A stretch of DNA of 64,000 bases from Streptomyces pristinaespiralis (GTDB lineage Bacteria; Actinomycetota; Actinomycetes; Streptomycetales; Streptomycetaceae): NCBI RefSeq assembly GCF_001278075.1, contig NZ_CP011340.1, positions 7,375,501-7,439,500 of the forward strand, written 5' to 3'. Of the stretch, positions 1 through 8,818 are shown one piece after another. How positions within the stretch are numbered: position 1 is the first letter of the stretch; every line of letters starts with the position of its first letter. The notes under the pieces are model-generated. The model searched no databases, had not been told where the DNA came from, and worked only from the letters and a program-made list of their open reading frames with translations. The position numbers were made by a program, and so were the translations under genes.

Positions 1-95
1 CCGTGTTGCCATCTGTTGAGATGTGCATGCTAGGGAAGATACTGCCGGGGTCCGTGAACCGTTCAACCATGAACGGATACCAGGGGAGGACCGTA

Positions 96-1607
96 GTGAT
101 CCTGTTGCACACCACCCGAGTGCGACGCAGACGACTGGGTGTCGCCGCGGCGGCCGCCGGACTGCTCGCCACCATGCTGGCGGCGGGGCCGGCGGCGGCG
201 ATTCCCGATCCGGGAGACGCCACCGCCCGCGAGGGCATCTCCGCGAGCGAGTCGGCGGAGACCAGGTCGGCCATCCGCGACGGCGAGATACCCGGCGTGG
301 ACGAGGTCGTTCACAGCGACAACATCGAGCACGTGACGAACATCCCCAAGGATGCGATCACCGGCACCAACTCGGACCTGGCCTTCCAGGGCAGGTACGC
401 GTTCGCCGGCAACTACGACGGCTTCGTCATCTACGACATCAGCAACCCGCGGAGCCCGAAGACCGTTTCGCAGGTCCTGTGTCCGGGATCGCAGAACGAC
501 ATCACCGTCTCCGGCGACCTGCTGTTCCTGTCCACCGACTCCTCACGGAGCGACAACTCCTGCAACAGCACGTCCCAGCCGGCGACCGAGAAGTCGTCCT
601 GGGAGGGCATGAAGATCTTCGACATCAGCGACAAGAAGAACCCGAAGTACGTCGCCGCGGTCGAGACGGCGTGCGGTTCGCACACCCACACGCTGGTGCC
701 CGAGCGCAGGAACGTCTACGTGTACGTCTCCTCGTACTCGCCGAACGCCGCGTTCCCGGACTGCCAGCCGCCGCACGACGGGATCTCCGTCATCAAGGTG
801 CCGCGCAAGGCCCCGGAGAAGTCGGCGATCGTGAACTTCCCGGTGCTCTTCCCGGGCGAGGGACCCGACGGCGGCGGCAACCCGGGCTCGCCCACCAACC
901 CGGGCGTCTCCAAGACCACGGGCTGCCACGACATCACCGTGCTGCCCTCCAAGGACCTGGCCGCCGGTGCCTGCATGGGTGACGGCATCCTGTTCGACAT
1001 CGAGGACCCGGAGCACCCGAGGGTCATCGACCGGGTCCAGGACAACGTCAATTTCGCGTTCTGGCACTCGGCCAGCTTCAACCAGAAGGCGAACAAGGTC
1101 GTCTTCACCGACGAGCTCGGCGGCGGCGGCGCGGCCACCTGCAACGCCGAGATCGGCCCGAACCGCGGTGCGGACGGCATCTACGACATCGTGGGCAAGG
1201 GCGACAAGCGCAAGCTGGTCTTCCGCAGCTACTTCAAGATCCCGCGCCACCAGGCCGCGACCGAGAACTGCGTGGCCCACAACGGCTCCCTGATCCCGGT
1301 CAAGGGCCGCGACATCATGGTCCAGGCCTGGTACCAGGGCGGCGTCTCCGTGTGGGACTTCACCGACTCCTCGAAGCCGAAGGAGATCGCCTACTTCGAG
1401 CGCGGGCCGCTGAGCACCGACAGGCTCTCCGTGGCCGGTTCCTGGTCCGCGTACTACTACAACGGCTACATCTACTCCAACGACATGTCCAAGGGCTTCG
1501 ACGTCCTGAAGATCAGCGACCGGCGCACCGACGCCGGCGCGAAGGTGCGGATGCACGAGCTCAACGTGCAGACGCAGCCGGACTACTTCGACGACTTCGA
1601 CGACTGA
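96..1607 (+). CDS. secreted LVIVD-repeat protein
   Basis: The predicted product has 503 residues and is probably exported, with a beta-propeller-like fold. I chose the GTG at 96 because GGGGAGGA lies 5 nt upstream. The N-terminus then reads as a classic signal peptide: a TRVRRRRLG basic region, an Ala/Leu-rich core and an AAGPAAA cleavage region. LVIVD-type repeats are visible as FVIYDISNPRSPK, MKIFDISDKKNPKY, ILFDIEDPEHPR and VSVWDFTDSSKPKE. The C-terminus is very acidic (DYFDDFDD). Such repeats are found in surface or secreted proteins with no settled biochemical role, so no enzyme activity is claimed. The last 25 bp overlap the convergent TetR gene. In-frame starts further upstream (3, 69) lack a ribosome site and would bury the signal peptide. 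Confidence 0.85.
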   Translation: MILLHTTRVRRRRLGVAAAAAGLLATMLAAGPAAAIPDPGDATAREGISASESAETRSAIRDGEIPGVDEVVHSDNIEHVTNIPKDAITGTNSDLAFQGRYAFAGNYDGFVIYDISNPRSPKTVSQVLCPGSQNDITVSGDLLFLSTDSSRSDNSCNSTSQPATEKSSWEGMKIFDISDKKNPKYVAAVETACGSHTHTLVPERRNVYVYVSSYSPNAAFPDCQPPHDGISVIKVPRKAPEKSAIVNFPVLFPGEGPDGGGNPGSPTNPGVSKTTGCHDITVLPSKDLAAGACMGDGILFDIEDPEHPRVIDRVQDNVNFAFWHSASFNQKANKVVFTDELGGGGAATCNAEIGPNRGADGIYDIVGKGDKRKLVFRSYFKIPRHQAATENCVAHNGSLIPVKGRDIMVQAWYQGGVSVWDFTDSSKPKEIAYFERGPLSTDRLSVAGSWSAYYYNGYIYSNDMSKGFDVLKISDRRTDAGAKVRMHELNVQTQPDYFDDFDD

Positions 1608-2236
1608 TCCGGGATGTGACGTGACGCGCCGCCGGGCGGGGGACCGCCCGGCGGCGCACCCAGTTCCCAGTCCAGCCCGTACCGCTGGAACAGCTCCGCG
1701 CGCAGCCGCGCGCGGGCCATCGGTACGCCCGGCAGCAGCAGGGCGAAGACCGCGCCCATCAGCAGCCCGCGCAGCAGCGGATAGTCGGTGTCGACGTCCC
1801 GTGATCCGTAGCGCTCCACCGTGTCCCGCAGCAATGAGGCGAGCCGTTGCTGCTCCGGGCACTGCACGAAGCCGTCGGCCTGCAGGAGTCCCGCCATGTG
1901 CGTGCGCATCAGCACCGGATGCTCGGTCGCCAGGCCGAGGATCGCGTCGATGGCTCTCGCCAGCCGCTCGCGGCCGTCCTCTGTACGCGGTTCCCTCTCC
2001 AGCGCCGCCTCGAGCGTGAGGTGCATGAGCCGGTGCACGGCCGACTGCAGCAGCTGCCGCTTGCCCGGGAAGTAGTACGAGACGAGGCCGCGCGCGGAAC
2101 CGGCCCGGTCGGCGATGTCGCCGAGCGTCGTGGCCTCGTAACCGCGCTCGTCGACCAGCTCCACCGTCGCCTGCAGAAGCCGCTGGCGAGAACGTCGACG
2201 AAGCTCTTCATTGACCGATGCGCTTCGCGGGGACAT
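1583..2236 (-). CDS. TetR family transcriptional regulator
   Basis: The product is a 217-residue DNA-binding repressor. The N-terminal helix-turn-helix is clear (TLGDIADRAGSARGLVSYYF, about residues 40-60) and is followed by an all-helical ligand or dimer domain ending in a Gly/Pro-rich tail. The ATG at 2236 is preceded by AGGAG at good spacing. The frame stays open far upstream, but that extension would be antisense-type noise over the HAD gene. The gene is convergent with the LVIVD gene and overlaps its 3' end. A dyad just upstream of the start (2256-2268) suggests autoregulation. The target genes are not obvious; the HAD gene on the same strand is the nearest candidate. Confidence 0.87.
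   Translation of the reverse strand: MSPRSASVNEELRRRSRQRLLQATVELVDERGYEATTLGDIADRAGSARGLVSYYFPGKRQLLQSAVHRLMHLTLEAALEREPRTEDGRERLARAIDAILGLATEHPVLMRTHMAGLLQADGFVQCPEQQRLASLLRDTVERYGSRDVDTDYPLLRGLLMGAVFALLLPGVPMARARLRAELFQRYGLDWELGAPPGGPPPGGASRHIPDQSSKSSK
1626..1657. terminator. GC-rich hairpin between convergent genes
   Basis: A perfect 14-bp inverted repeat (GCGCCGCCGGGCGG at 1626-1639, its complement at 1644-1657) has a 4-nt loop. It lies just past the LVIVD stop and inside the 3' coding end of the TetR gene. It could end transcription from the left. It has no T-tract, so this is a structural call only. Confidence 0.4.
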
Positions 2237-2250
2237 GCTTGGCTCCTGCG

Positions 2251-2275
2251 TTGACTGGCTCACAGCCAATATACT
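2251..2275 (-). promoter_or_regulatory. probable operator/promoter of the TetR gene
   Basis: TGGCT-cac-AGCCA forms a dyad at 2256-2268, 20-32 bp before the TetR start. On the minus strand a TATATT hexamer overlaps its edge. This is a typical position for an autoregulatory TetR site. I infer this from position and symmetry; no family consensus was matched. Confidence 0.4.
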
Positions 2276-2388
2276 CAGCGCGTCCCGTCGTCCGGCCCTC
2301 GGGGGCCGGGGCCGACGGGTGGTGCTGCCCGAACCGGGCGACGCGGGGGATCGTCCGGTTCGGGTGGCTTTGTTCTGCTTCCAGTCTC

Positions 2389-3099
2389 CTACGGCGCGGG
2401 CCGCCGGTCGACGAGTCCGAGCACCGGAAGAAGCCCCGCGGGCCGTTCGTCCACCGGCAGATGGTCCACGAAGTGGACGGCGCAGCCCAGCTCCGCGGCA
2501 CCGCCGTCGGCGCGGCGGTCGTCGCCCACCATCAGCACCTCGCGCGGATCGCGCCCCAGGCCCTCGCACGCCGTCCGGAACAGCCGGGCATCGGGCTTCT
2601 GCACCCCGTGCTCGAACGACAGGGTGTACGTGTCGACCAGATCGTCGAGACCATGGGCCCGGAATACCGGACGCAGGTCCCAGCCGATGTTGCTGACCAC
2701 GCCGACGCCGACGTCCCGCTCGCGCAGCCCGCGCAGCACCTCGGCGGCGTCCGCGTAGGGGCTCCAGGCCGCGGGCGTCATGTGACGGTCGTAGAGGGCG
2801 TCGTACAGGGCCTCGTCCGGCAGGGGCACCTCGCGTGCCAGTCCCGTGTACGCGGCACGGTGCCGGTCCGTGTCCGTGTCCCGTACCGCCCACAGCTCGG
2901 CCAGGTGTCCGGGGATCCGCTGCGGGTGGGCTCCGCCCGGCAGCGCGCCGGCCGCCTCCAACCGCCGGGCGCACCGGTCGAGTTCGTCCGCGGACAGCGG
3001 CGACCCGTGCTCCCGCAGCACCGCGCGGAGCCAGCTGCGGGCCGACTCGATGCGAAAGAGCGTCCCGGAGAAGTCGAAGAGAACAGTCCTGATCGTCAT
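2389..3099 (-). CDS. HAD superfamily hydrolase
   Basis: A 236-residue haloacid dehalogenase-like phosphatase. Motif I reads LFDFSGTL, so the nucleophile Asp9 is present but the usual second Asp of DxDGT is Ser11. Motif II is VVSNIG, the motif III Lys is in QKPDARLF, and motif IV is MVGDDRRAD. The cap between motifs I and II fits the HAD-IA class. The substrate cannot be told. The change at the acid/base position may slow or alter phosphoryl transfer. It lies upstream of the TetR gene on the same strand with a gap of about 150 bp, and follows the PAP2 gene closely (20 bp). Confidence 0.85.
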   Translation of the reverse strand: MTIRTVLFDFSGTLFRIESARSWLRAVLREHGSPLSADELDRCARRLEAAGALPGGAHPQRIPGHLAELWAVRDTDTDRHRAAYTGLAREVPLPDEALYDALYDRHMTPAAWSPYADAAEVLRGLRERDVGVGVVSNIGWDLRPVFRAHGLDDLVDTYTLSFEHGVQKPDARLFRTACEGLGRDPREVLMVGDDRRADGGAAELGCAVHFVDHLPVDERPAGLLPVLGLVDRRPAP

Positions 3100-3118
3100 G
3101 ACCGGGATCCTCGGCCGC

Positions 3119-3847
3119 TCAGTGGCCGCGGGACAAGGCCACCCGCCTGTAGGAGGCCACGGCGAGCGTGACGACGCACGCCCCGAGGAGCCAGCCGCCG
3201 ATCACGTCGGAGGGCCAGTGCACCCCCAGGTAGAGCCGGGTGAAACCGACCCCGGCGACGGAGACGGCCGCGGCGGCGAAGCACCACATCCAGGCGGCCC
3301 TGGCCATGTGCCGCCTGCACAGCCAGAGCAGCAGCCCGCAGGTGACCACGGCGGTCATCGCGTGCCCGGACGGAAAAGCCGCGTAGTGCGCCGAGTCGAC
3401 CGGGTCGGGCCACAGGGGCCGCTCCCGCCCTACGAGGGCCTTCACGCCCTGCTGGAGGCCCGTCCCGAGCGCACTGGCGAGCCCCACCCACACCGCCAGG
3501 AGACGCTCCCCGCGCAGCCACAGCCAGACGACCGCCGCCGCGGACAGCAGCCGCATGGTCCACGGGTCCCACACCCAGTCGGTCAGTACGCGGTTGACGT
3601 GCGTGAACGTCGGCTCCTCGACCGCGGAGCCGTGCAGCGCGTCCACCACCGCCCGGTCGAAGGACATCAGCGGTGACCAGGTGAGGACCACCGCCACCAG
3701 CAGCAGAACGCTCAGCCCGGCCGACACCGCGCAGGCGCGGACGCACAGGGCGCTCGCCCGGGCCCTCCGCTCGGGCCGCGCGGTGCGGGGGGAGGCGTCA
3801 TTGCCGTGGTGGGGGGCGACGGGGTCCGTGGAGTGGGGGGAAGACAT
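3119..3847 (-). CDS. PAP2 superfamily phosphatase
   Basis: An integral-membrane lipid phosphatase-like protein of 242 residues. All three PAP2 motifs are present: K-x6-RP (KALVGRERP), PSGH (AAFPSGHAM) and an R-x5-H-x3-D block (TRLYLGVHWPSDV). These form the His/Asp catalytic site on the outer membrane face. About five or six hydrophobic segments surround them, after a 35-residue polar N-terminus. Likely substrates are phosphatidate, undecaprenyl-PP or similar, but the sequence does not decide. The ATG at 3847 has AGGA 8 nt upstream; a TTG two codons earlier is less likely. It sits 20 bp upstream of the HAD gene, so the two may be co-transcribed. Confidence 0.88.
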   Translation of the reverse strand: MSSPHSTDPVAPHHGNDASPRTARPERRARASALCVRACAVSAGLSVLLLVAVVLTWSPLMSFDRAVVDALHGSAVEEPTFTHVNRVLTDWVWDPWTMRLLSAAAVVWLWLRGERLLAVWVGLASALGTGLQQGVKALVGRERPLWPDPVDSAHYAAFPSGHAMTAVVTCGLLLWLCRRHMARAAWMWCFAAAAVSVAGVGFTRLYLGVHWPSDVIGGWLLGACVVTLAVASYRRVALSRGH

Positions 3848-3879
3848 GAACAAATCCTGTCTTCTTTGCGGCCGTACGG

Positions 3880-4818
3880 CTATCCCAGCGCGCGCAGTCC
3901 CGGCACGAAGGCCACGAGCAGCGGAACCACCGGGACCAGGGCGGCGGCCGCCGTCAGCCGCAGCCGGCGGGCCGGAGTGAGCCGGGGCACCGGCGTCAGC
4001 AGCCGGTTCACACGGTGCGGCAGTTCCGCTCCCGGTGTGGGGCAGGGCCCGAACACCCCGCGCTCCTCGTTCAGTTCGACCAGGGCCAGCGCGATCGTGA
4101 GCCGTCCGTAGCGCCGTGAGGCGACGTCGTCCGCCGCCAGTTCGACCAGCCGGTGCATCTCGTCACGGAAGGCGGCGAAGACGGGGATCTGCGGAAAGCC
4201 GTTGGCCAGGGCGGCCGAGCAGTGCAGCAGCCAGTCGTGCCTGGCCCGTGCGTGGCCCTGCTCGTGCGCCAGGACCGCGTCGAGCTGCCGGCCCTTCAGC
4301 CGCCGCAAGGCCGCGGTGGTGATGATCAGCTGGGGCGCGGCGCCCGGCAGCCACCACGCGTCCGGCCGCTCGGCCTCCAGGACGACCAGGGGCTCACTTC
4401 CGGGGACCTCGTCCGGCATCAGGGGGGAGCGCACGAGCAGCTCGGCGCGCTGCCGCTTGCGCCGGACGTGCGCCCGGTGGATCTCCCGCGCCAGCATGGC
4501 CCCGGTCCACACGCCGCAGAATGCCAGGACCACCGCGAGGGCGGCGGACCACCACGTCTCGGTCGCCCCGAGCGCGTACGCCTCCACGACGCCGTGCGGC
4601 GCGGACGCGAAGACATGGCCCCGCACCAACTGCCAGGCGGCGGCAGCGCTGAAGATCATGGACAGCGCGAACGACAGCAGCACGGCGGCGACCACGCACT
4701 GCCAGACCCACAGGGCGACGACGGGCTCGCGCTCCGGCCAGTCGGCACGCGACACCAGGCGCGGGGCGACGACGGCGGCCAGTGCGCCGAGCATCAGCAG
4801 CGCAAGCGAGACCATCAT
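3880..4818 (-). CDS. M56/BlaR1-type membrane metallopeptidase
   Basis: A 312-residue polytopic zinc peptidase. The HExxH motif appears as AHEQGHARA near residue 187, with ELAADDVA about 40 residues later supplying the likely third ligand region. There are hydrophobic spans at the N-terminus, two before the catalytic domain and one at the C-terminus. In Streptomyces such genes usually follow a BlaI/MecI repressor gene and cleave a regulator. No BlaI-like gene is seen here; the next gene upstream encodes a DUF5134 protein. Two ATG codons stand in tandem at the start. Confidence 0.82.
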   Translation of the reverse strand: MMVSLALLMLGALAAVVAPRLVSRADWPEREPVVALWVWQCVVAAVLLSFALSMIFSAAAAWQLVRGHVFASAPHGVVEAYALGATETWWSAALAVVLAFCGVWTGAMLAREIHRAHVRRKRQRAELLVRSPLMPDEVPGSEPLVVLEAERPDAWWLPGAAPQLIITTAALRRLKGRQLDAVLAHEQGHARARHDWLLHCSAALANGFPQIPVFAAFRDEMHRLVELAADDVASRRYGRLTIALALVELNEERGVFGPCPTPGAELPHRVNRLLTPVPRLTPARRLRLTAAAALVPVVPLLVAFVPGLRALG

Positions 4819-4935
4819 GGGGGCAGCCTATGAGCGCGGGGCTACCTGCGGGTATGCCCGTGCGCGTCAAGTGACGCACGCCACGGCGGCGGACGCGGCG
4901 GCACGATCGCGTCAACGCCGGCACGGGAGCGCCCG

Positions 4936-5487
4936 TCACAGGGCCAGCAGCATCGCCAGCATCGCCGTCGCCATGGAGACCCTGCAGGCCGGCACCAACT
5001 CGGGCCGGGAACCGGCCGGATCCGCCACCGGGACCGGACCGCCGCCCGCCGGGGCGAGCGGGACGAGCCGAAGGCCCGAGCGGAGCACGTACCCGGCGAA
5101 GTAGAGGAGCAGCACGCCGGTGAGGAGCGGGACGCCGCCGGCCGTGTGCGCCCCGTGAGCGCCCGGGCCGGCCATCGCGGCCGCCATGTAGACCATCGCC
5201 ATGCAGCCGACGGCATGGTGGAGATGGCGCCCGCCGTTCCCGGCCGGCCGCACCGCGTGCACCGCCGCCGCGCCGAACACCACCGCGTACACCATCCAGT
5301 GCCATCTCGGCAGGGTGAACAGGGTGGCGGGCACGGCCATCGCGGCCATGCCGAGCCCCATCAGCGCCTCACCGCCGGCCGCCTTTCTGCCCGGTCCCCG
5401 GCAACTGCGCATCCGGATCAGGCAGTACGAGCCGGTCGCGGTGCACAGCACCACGAGCATCCAGCCGGACATCGCGGGTCCGTGCAC
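4936..5487 (-). CDS. DUF5134 membrane protein
   Basis: A 183-residue protein made almost wholly of hydrophobic segments, with His- and Met-rich stretches (RWHWMVYAVVF, GRHLHHAVGCMAMVYMAAAM). This fits the actinobacterial DUF5134 family, whose role is unknown. The GTG at 5487 follows GGGGAGG by 6 nt. An internal ATG at 5472 is a weaker option. The His/Met content would suit metal handling or a redox membrane protein, but that is speculation. The neighbouring downstream gene on the same strand is the M56 peptidase (117-bp gap). Confidence 0.75.
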   Translation of the reverse strand: MHGPAMSGWMLVVLCTATGSYCLIRMRSCRGPGRKAAGGEALMGLGMAAMAVPATLFTLPRWHWMVYAVVFGAAAVHAVRPAGNGGRHLHHAVGCMAMVYMAAAMAGPGAHGAHTAGGVPLLTGVLLLYFAGYVLRSGLRLVPLAPAGGGPVPVADPAGSRPELVPACRVSMATAMLAMLLAL

Positions 5488-5703
5488 GGAGTACCTCCCC
5501 CTTCGGCCGGCTTCGGCGGCGGTCGAGGAGTCGATGCCCAGCTCCCGTCCGCGTACGCGAGCGCACGGGGGTACGGGGGAGTACACGGAAGTGCGAGGGG
5601 GAGCGCGGCGAGCGCGGAACGGCTCAGGCGGACCGGCGCGGGGCACGGGCGGGGGCCGGGTTACTCTCGTGCGGACCGCACCCAGTTGGAACGGAGCCAC
5701 TCC

Positions 5704-6255
5704 ATGGACACAGCCCCGCCCAGGGACTCGGCCGAGCTCACCTACCGCGACGCGGCCGAGGCCGACGTCCCGGCTCTCGTCGCCTTGATCGAGTCGGCGT
5801 ACCGCGGTGAATCGAGCCGCGCGGGCTGGACCTCGGAGGCCGACATCCTCGGCGGTCAGCGCACCGATCCGCAGGGGGTGCGCGAGGTGATCACCGCCCC
5901 CGGCAGCCGTCTGATGATCGTCGAGCGCGACGGGGAGCCGGTCGCCTGCTGCCAGCTCGAGCACCGTGGCGACGCCGCCTACTTCGGCATGTTCGCGGTC
6001 CGCCCCGACCTTCAGGGCGCCGGTCTGGGCCGCAGGATCATCGCGGAGGCGGAGCGCAGCGCGCGCGAGACCTGGGGCGTGGCGGAGATGCACATGACCG
6101 TGATCTCCGTGCGAGAGGACCTGATCGCCTGGTACGAACGCCGCGGCTACCGCCGTACGGGCCGGATGACCCCCTTCCCGTACGGCGACGAGCGGTTCGG
6201 CATCCCGCGGCGCGACGATCTCGCCTTCGAGCTCCTGGTGAAGGACCTCGCCTGA
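5704..6255 (+). CDS. GNAT family N-acetyltransferase
   Basis: A 183-residue acyl-CoA-dependent acetyltransferase. The acetyl-CoA binding motif A is visible as RPDLQGAGLGRRII, after the strand YFGMFAV, and a C-terminal WYERRGY segment matches motif B. The substrate is not predictable. The ATG at 5704 is preceded by GGAGCCACTCC; longer in-frame extensions run antisense over the DUF5134 gene and were discarded. The gene is convergent with the glycerophosphodiesterase gene. Confidence 0.85.
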   Translation: MDTAPPRDSAELTYRDAAEADVPALVALIESAYRGESSRAGWTSEADILGGQRTDPQGVREVITAPGSRLMIVERDGEPVACCQLEHRGDAAYFGMFAVRPDLQGAGLGRRIIAEAERSARETWGVAEMHMTVISVREDLIAWYERRGYRRTGRMTPFPYGDERFGIPRRDDLAFELLVKDLA

Positions 6256-6324
6256 GCGAGCGGCCCCCGGGCGCGCCCGCCGGTGCCCTCGGGCGGAGCC
6301 GGCGCGCGCGGGAGCGGGCGGCCG

Positions 6325-7008
6325 TCAGGCCGTGAAACGGCCGGTGCGCCGGATCTCGGGGAAGTCCGTGGTCGCGCCGTCGAGCTCGAGGGCGCGCACC
6401 AGCCGCAGGTGCTCCTGTGTGTTGACCACCCAGCCGATCACCCGCAGCCCCTGGGCGTGCGCCGTCTCGACGGTCTCCAGCGTCAGCCGGCGGATGTTCA
6501 GTGCCAGGGCCTGGGCGCCGACGGCCTTCGCACGGTCCGTGACGTCGGCGCCCCAGCGGCTGGCGATCAGCACCGTGCGCACCCCGGGCACCAGTGCCGA
6601 GATCTCGGCGATCGCGTCGTCGTGGAACGAGGAGACCTCGACCCGGGGCACCAGGTCGCGCCTGCGCATCACCTCGGCCAGCGCGCGCGCCGCGGCCACG
6701 TCCTTGATCTCCGCCTGGAGCGGGCACCGCACGGCGTCGAGAACCTCCTCGAACACCGGCACCCGCTGGCCGCCGCCCGCGTCGAGCTGACGCAGCTCGG
6801 CGAGCGTCATCTCGGCGATGGCGCCGCTCCCGTCGGTCGTGCGGTCCACGTCGGCGTCGTGCATGACGGCGAGCGCGCCGTCCTTGCTCAGATGCAGATC
6901 GAGTTCGATGGCGTCCATGCCGGCCTGCTCGGCGCGAACGAAGGAACGCAGGGTGTTCTCCGGCTCGACGCCCATGACCCCGCGATGACCGATGGTGAGG
7001 AAAGTCAA
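6325..7008 (-). CDS. glycerophosphodiester phosphodiesterase
   Basis: A 227-residue TIM-barrel enzyme that would hydrolyse deacylated phospholipids to glycerol-3-phosphate plus alcohol. Family residues are present: HRG (His8), PENT, the metal-binding ELDLHLSKDG block, and MHD with the second catalytic His. There is no signal peptide, so it looks cytoplasmic, unlike secreted GlpQ enzymes. It is transcribed away from the DUF6421 operon. Confidence 0.9.
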   Translation of the reverse strand: MTFLTIGHRGVMGVEPENTLRSFVRAEQAGMDAIELDLHLSKDGALAVMHDADVDRTTDGSGAIAEMTLAELRQLDAGGGQRVPVFEEVLDAVRCPLQAEIKDVAAARALAEVMRRRDLVPRVEVSSFHDDAIAEISALVPGVRTVLIASRWGADVTDRAKAVGAQALALNIRRLTLETVETAHAQGLRVIGWVVNTQEHLRLVRALELDGATTDFPEIRRTGRFTA

Positions 7009-7394
7009 GATTCTCTCGCTTCCGTCGACGGCGGCTCCCGCGGGACGCAGCCCGGCGCCCGGCGGTATCGAGGCAGCCTAACGGCCCCTCCCGAAGACGG
7101 AACCGCTCGCGCGCGGGGTGTCCTGAAGCCGCACACCGACGGCGTCGGCGCCCTGGGGGCGCAGCGGCCCGGCACCCCTTCACCCGTGCGTGGGCGCGTC
7201 TCCCGCGAGCTTGACGGGGCCGGGCCTGTCGGCCCTGGCAGGACACCGATGCGGTCGCGATGAGCACCCGCCACCGCAAAAACTGCGGCGATCATGGGGG
7301 TCGCACAGGATAATTTCCCCCGCCCGCACTTGTGAGGGAGAACCGCACACGGATACGGTGTCTTGACGCGAGGTTCTCCTGTGGAGGAAGTGAC
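7009..7394. other. intergenic region between divergent genes
   Basis: This 386-bp gap holds the divergent promoters of the glycerophosphodiesterase gene and the DUF6421 operon. A GGATAAT block near 7307 and a TTGACG near 7365 are possible promoter parts, but no well-spaced pair is convincing. No gene or clear repeat was seen. Confidence 0.5.
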
Positions 7395-8792
7395 ATGACG
7401 GAAATTCTTGTGCAGGACGTGGCTGCAGGGGGCATATCCCAGGCCGGCCCGGTGGCCGGCCATCCGAGCTGGACATTGCTCAAGAATGCCGTCGAAGAGA
7501 TCCGCCCCTGGCAGTCCAAGGACGGCTCGATCGACTTCGACGCGGACGACGCGCCCTCCCGCAAGGAGGCCGAGGCCGCCGTCGAGCGTGTGATCGGCGC
7601 GGTGGAGGACCTCGCCCCGCTGCTCCCGCACGACGCCGCCTACCACCGGGCACTCGTCGCCGACCTGCGCAAGTGGGCCGACGAGGGCTTCGTGGTGCCG
7701 GACTTCCTGGACTCGCTGCTCGCCTTCCAGCCGGCCGCCTCCCGCGAGGACGGACTGCGGCACCTGGTCGTCTTCCCGATGTACACGCAGAACGGCAACC
7801 CCGACCGCAACCTCGAGGCGGTCGTCCTGAAGATGGTGTGGCCCGAGTGGCTCGCCGAGCTCGAGCGCACCCGCTACGACAACCCGCTCTTCTGCGGCAT
7901 CACGTTCGAGGACTTCACCGCCGGTTACGACACCAACTCCGCGGTGCTCTTCCCCGAGACCATCGCCGTGCGCGAGGCGCCCGAGCGCTTCACCTGGGGC
8001 GGTATCTTCTGCGACCGCGAGGCCGCCCGCTTCCGCGCCGTCACCGACGAGGCCGTGCGGGTGCTCGGTCTCGAACTGCCCGACGACATCCGCGAGATGG
8101 TCGCCGACCAGAAGCGGTGCGAGCAGGCCTTCGTGCTCTGGGACATGGTCCACGACCGCACCCACAGCCACGGCGACCTGCCCTTCGACCCGTTCATGAT
8201 CAAGCAGCGCCAGCCGTTCTGGATGTACGGCCTGGAGGAGCTGCGCTGCGACCTCACCGCCTTCAAGGAGGCCGTGAAGCTGGAGGCCGAGGGCAACCCG
8301 CACGGCCGTGACGTGCAGTACGCGGTGCTCTTCGACCGCATGTTCCGCTTCCCGGTGACCGGCGACCGGGTGCGCAACTACGACGGCCTCGGCGGTCAGC
8401 TGCTCTTCGCCTACCTGCACAAGCATGACGTCGTCCGCTGGACGGACAACACCCTGAAGATCGACTGGGAGCGTGCCCCGCAGGTCACCAACCAGCTCTG
8501 CGGCGAGATCGAGAAGCTCTACCGCGAGGGCATCGACCGCCCCAAGCTGGTCCACTGGTTCGCCGCGTACGAACTGGTCTCCACCTACCTCGCCCCGCAC
8601 CCCGGGTCGCGCTGGGCCAAGGGGCCCGACGCCCTCGACCTGACCCTGCCGCCTCGTAAGCTCGTGGATGACGTGCTTCCGGACGAGTTTCCGCTGAGCA
8701 TGTTCTATGAGGCGCTCTCCAAGAAGCTGAAGAACGTGATCGCCTCGACCAAGGGGATCACCGCCGCTTCCGCTCCGGGGGCTGCCGCGTGA
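7395..8792 (+). CDS. DUF6421 family protein
   Basis: A 465-residue soluble protein of unknown function, conserved in streptomycetes. The start at ATG 7395 is preceded by GGAGGAAG at ideal spacing. No signal peptide or membrane segment is visible. Acidic and aromatic residues dominate conserved-looking stretches such as WDMVHDRTHSHGD and YGLEELRCDLTAF. The His-rich HDRTHSHGD could bind metal, but this is only suggestive. It is followed with almost no gap by an SDR gene and then a threonine aldolase-like gene, so the three probably act in one pathway. Confidence 0.82.
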   Translation: MTEILVQDVAAGGISQAGPVAGHPSWTLLKNAVEEIRPWQSKDGSIDFDADDAPSRKEAEAAVERVIGAVEDLAPLLPHDAAYHRALVADLRKWADEGFVVPDFLDSLLAFQPAASREDGLRHLVVFPMYTQNGNPDRNLEAVVLKMVWPEWLAELERTRYDNPLFCGITFEDFTAGYDTNSAVLFPETIAVREAPERFTWGGIFCDREAARFRAVTDEAVRVLGLELPDDIREMVADQKRCEQAFVLWDMVHDRTHSHGDLPFDPFMIKQRQPFWMYGLEELRCDLTAFKEAVKLEAEGNPHGRDVQYAVLFDRMFRFPVTGDRVRNYDGLGGQLLFAYLHKHDVVRWTDNTLKIDWERAPQVTNQLCGEIEKLYREGIDRPKLVHWFAAYELVSTYLAPHPGSRWAKGPDALDLTLPPRKLVDDVLPDEFPLSMFYEALSKKLKNVIASTKGITAASAPGAAA

Positions 8793-8818
8793 GCTCTCGA
8801 ACCGAGGAGGCGACCAGC

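Noticed and set aside
543-1862. Long minus-strand reading frame over the LVIVD gene
   Set aside because: It is a third-position GC shadow: composition is Arg/Ala/Gly/Val-rich, there is no domain, and the plus-strand gene has a signal peptide, repeats and a ribosome site.
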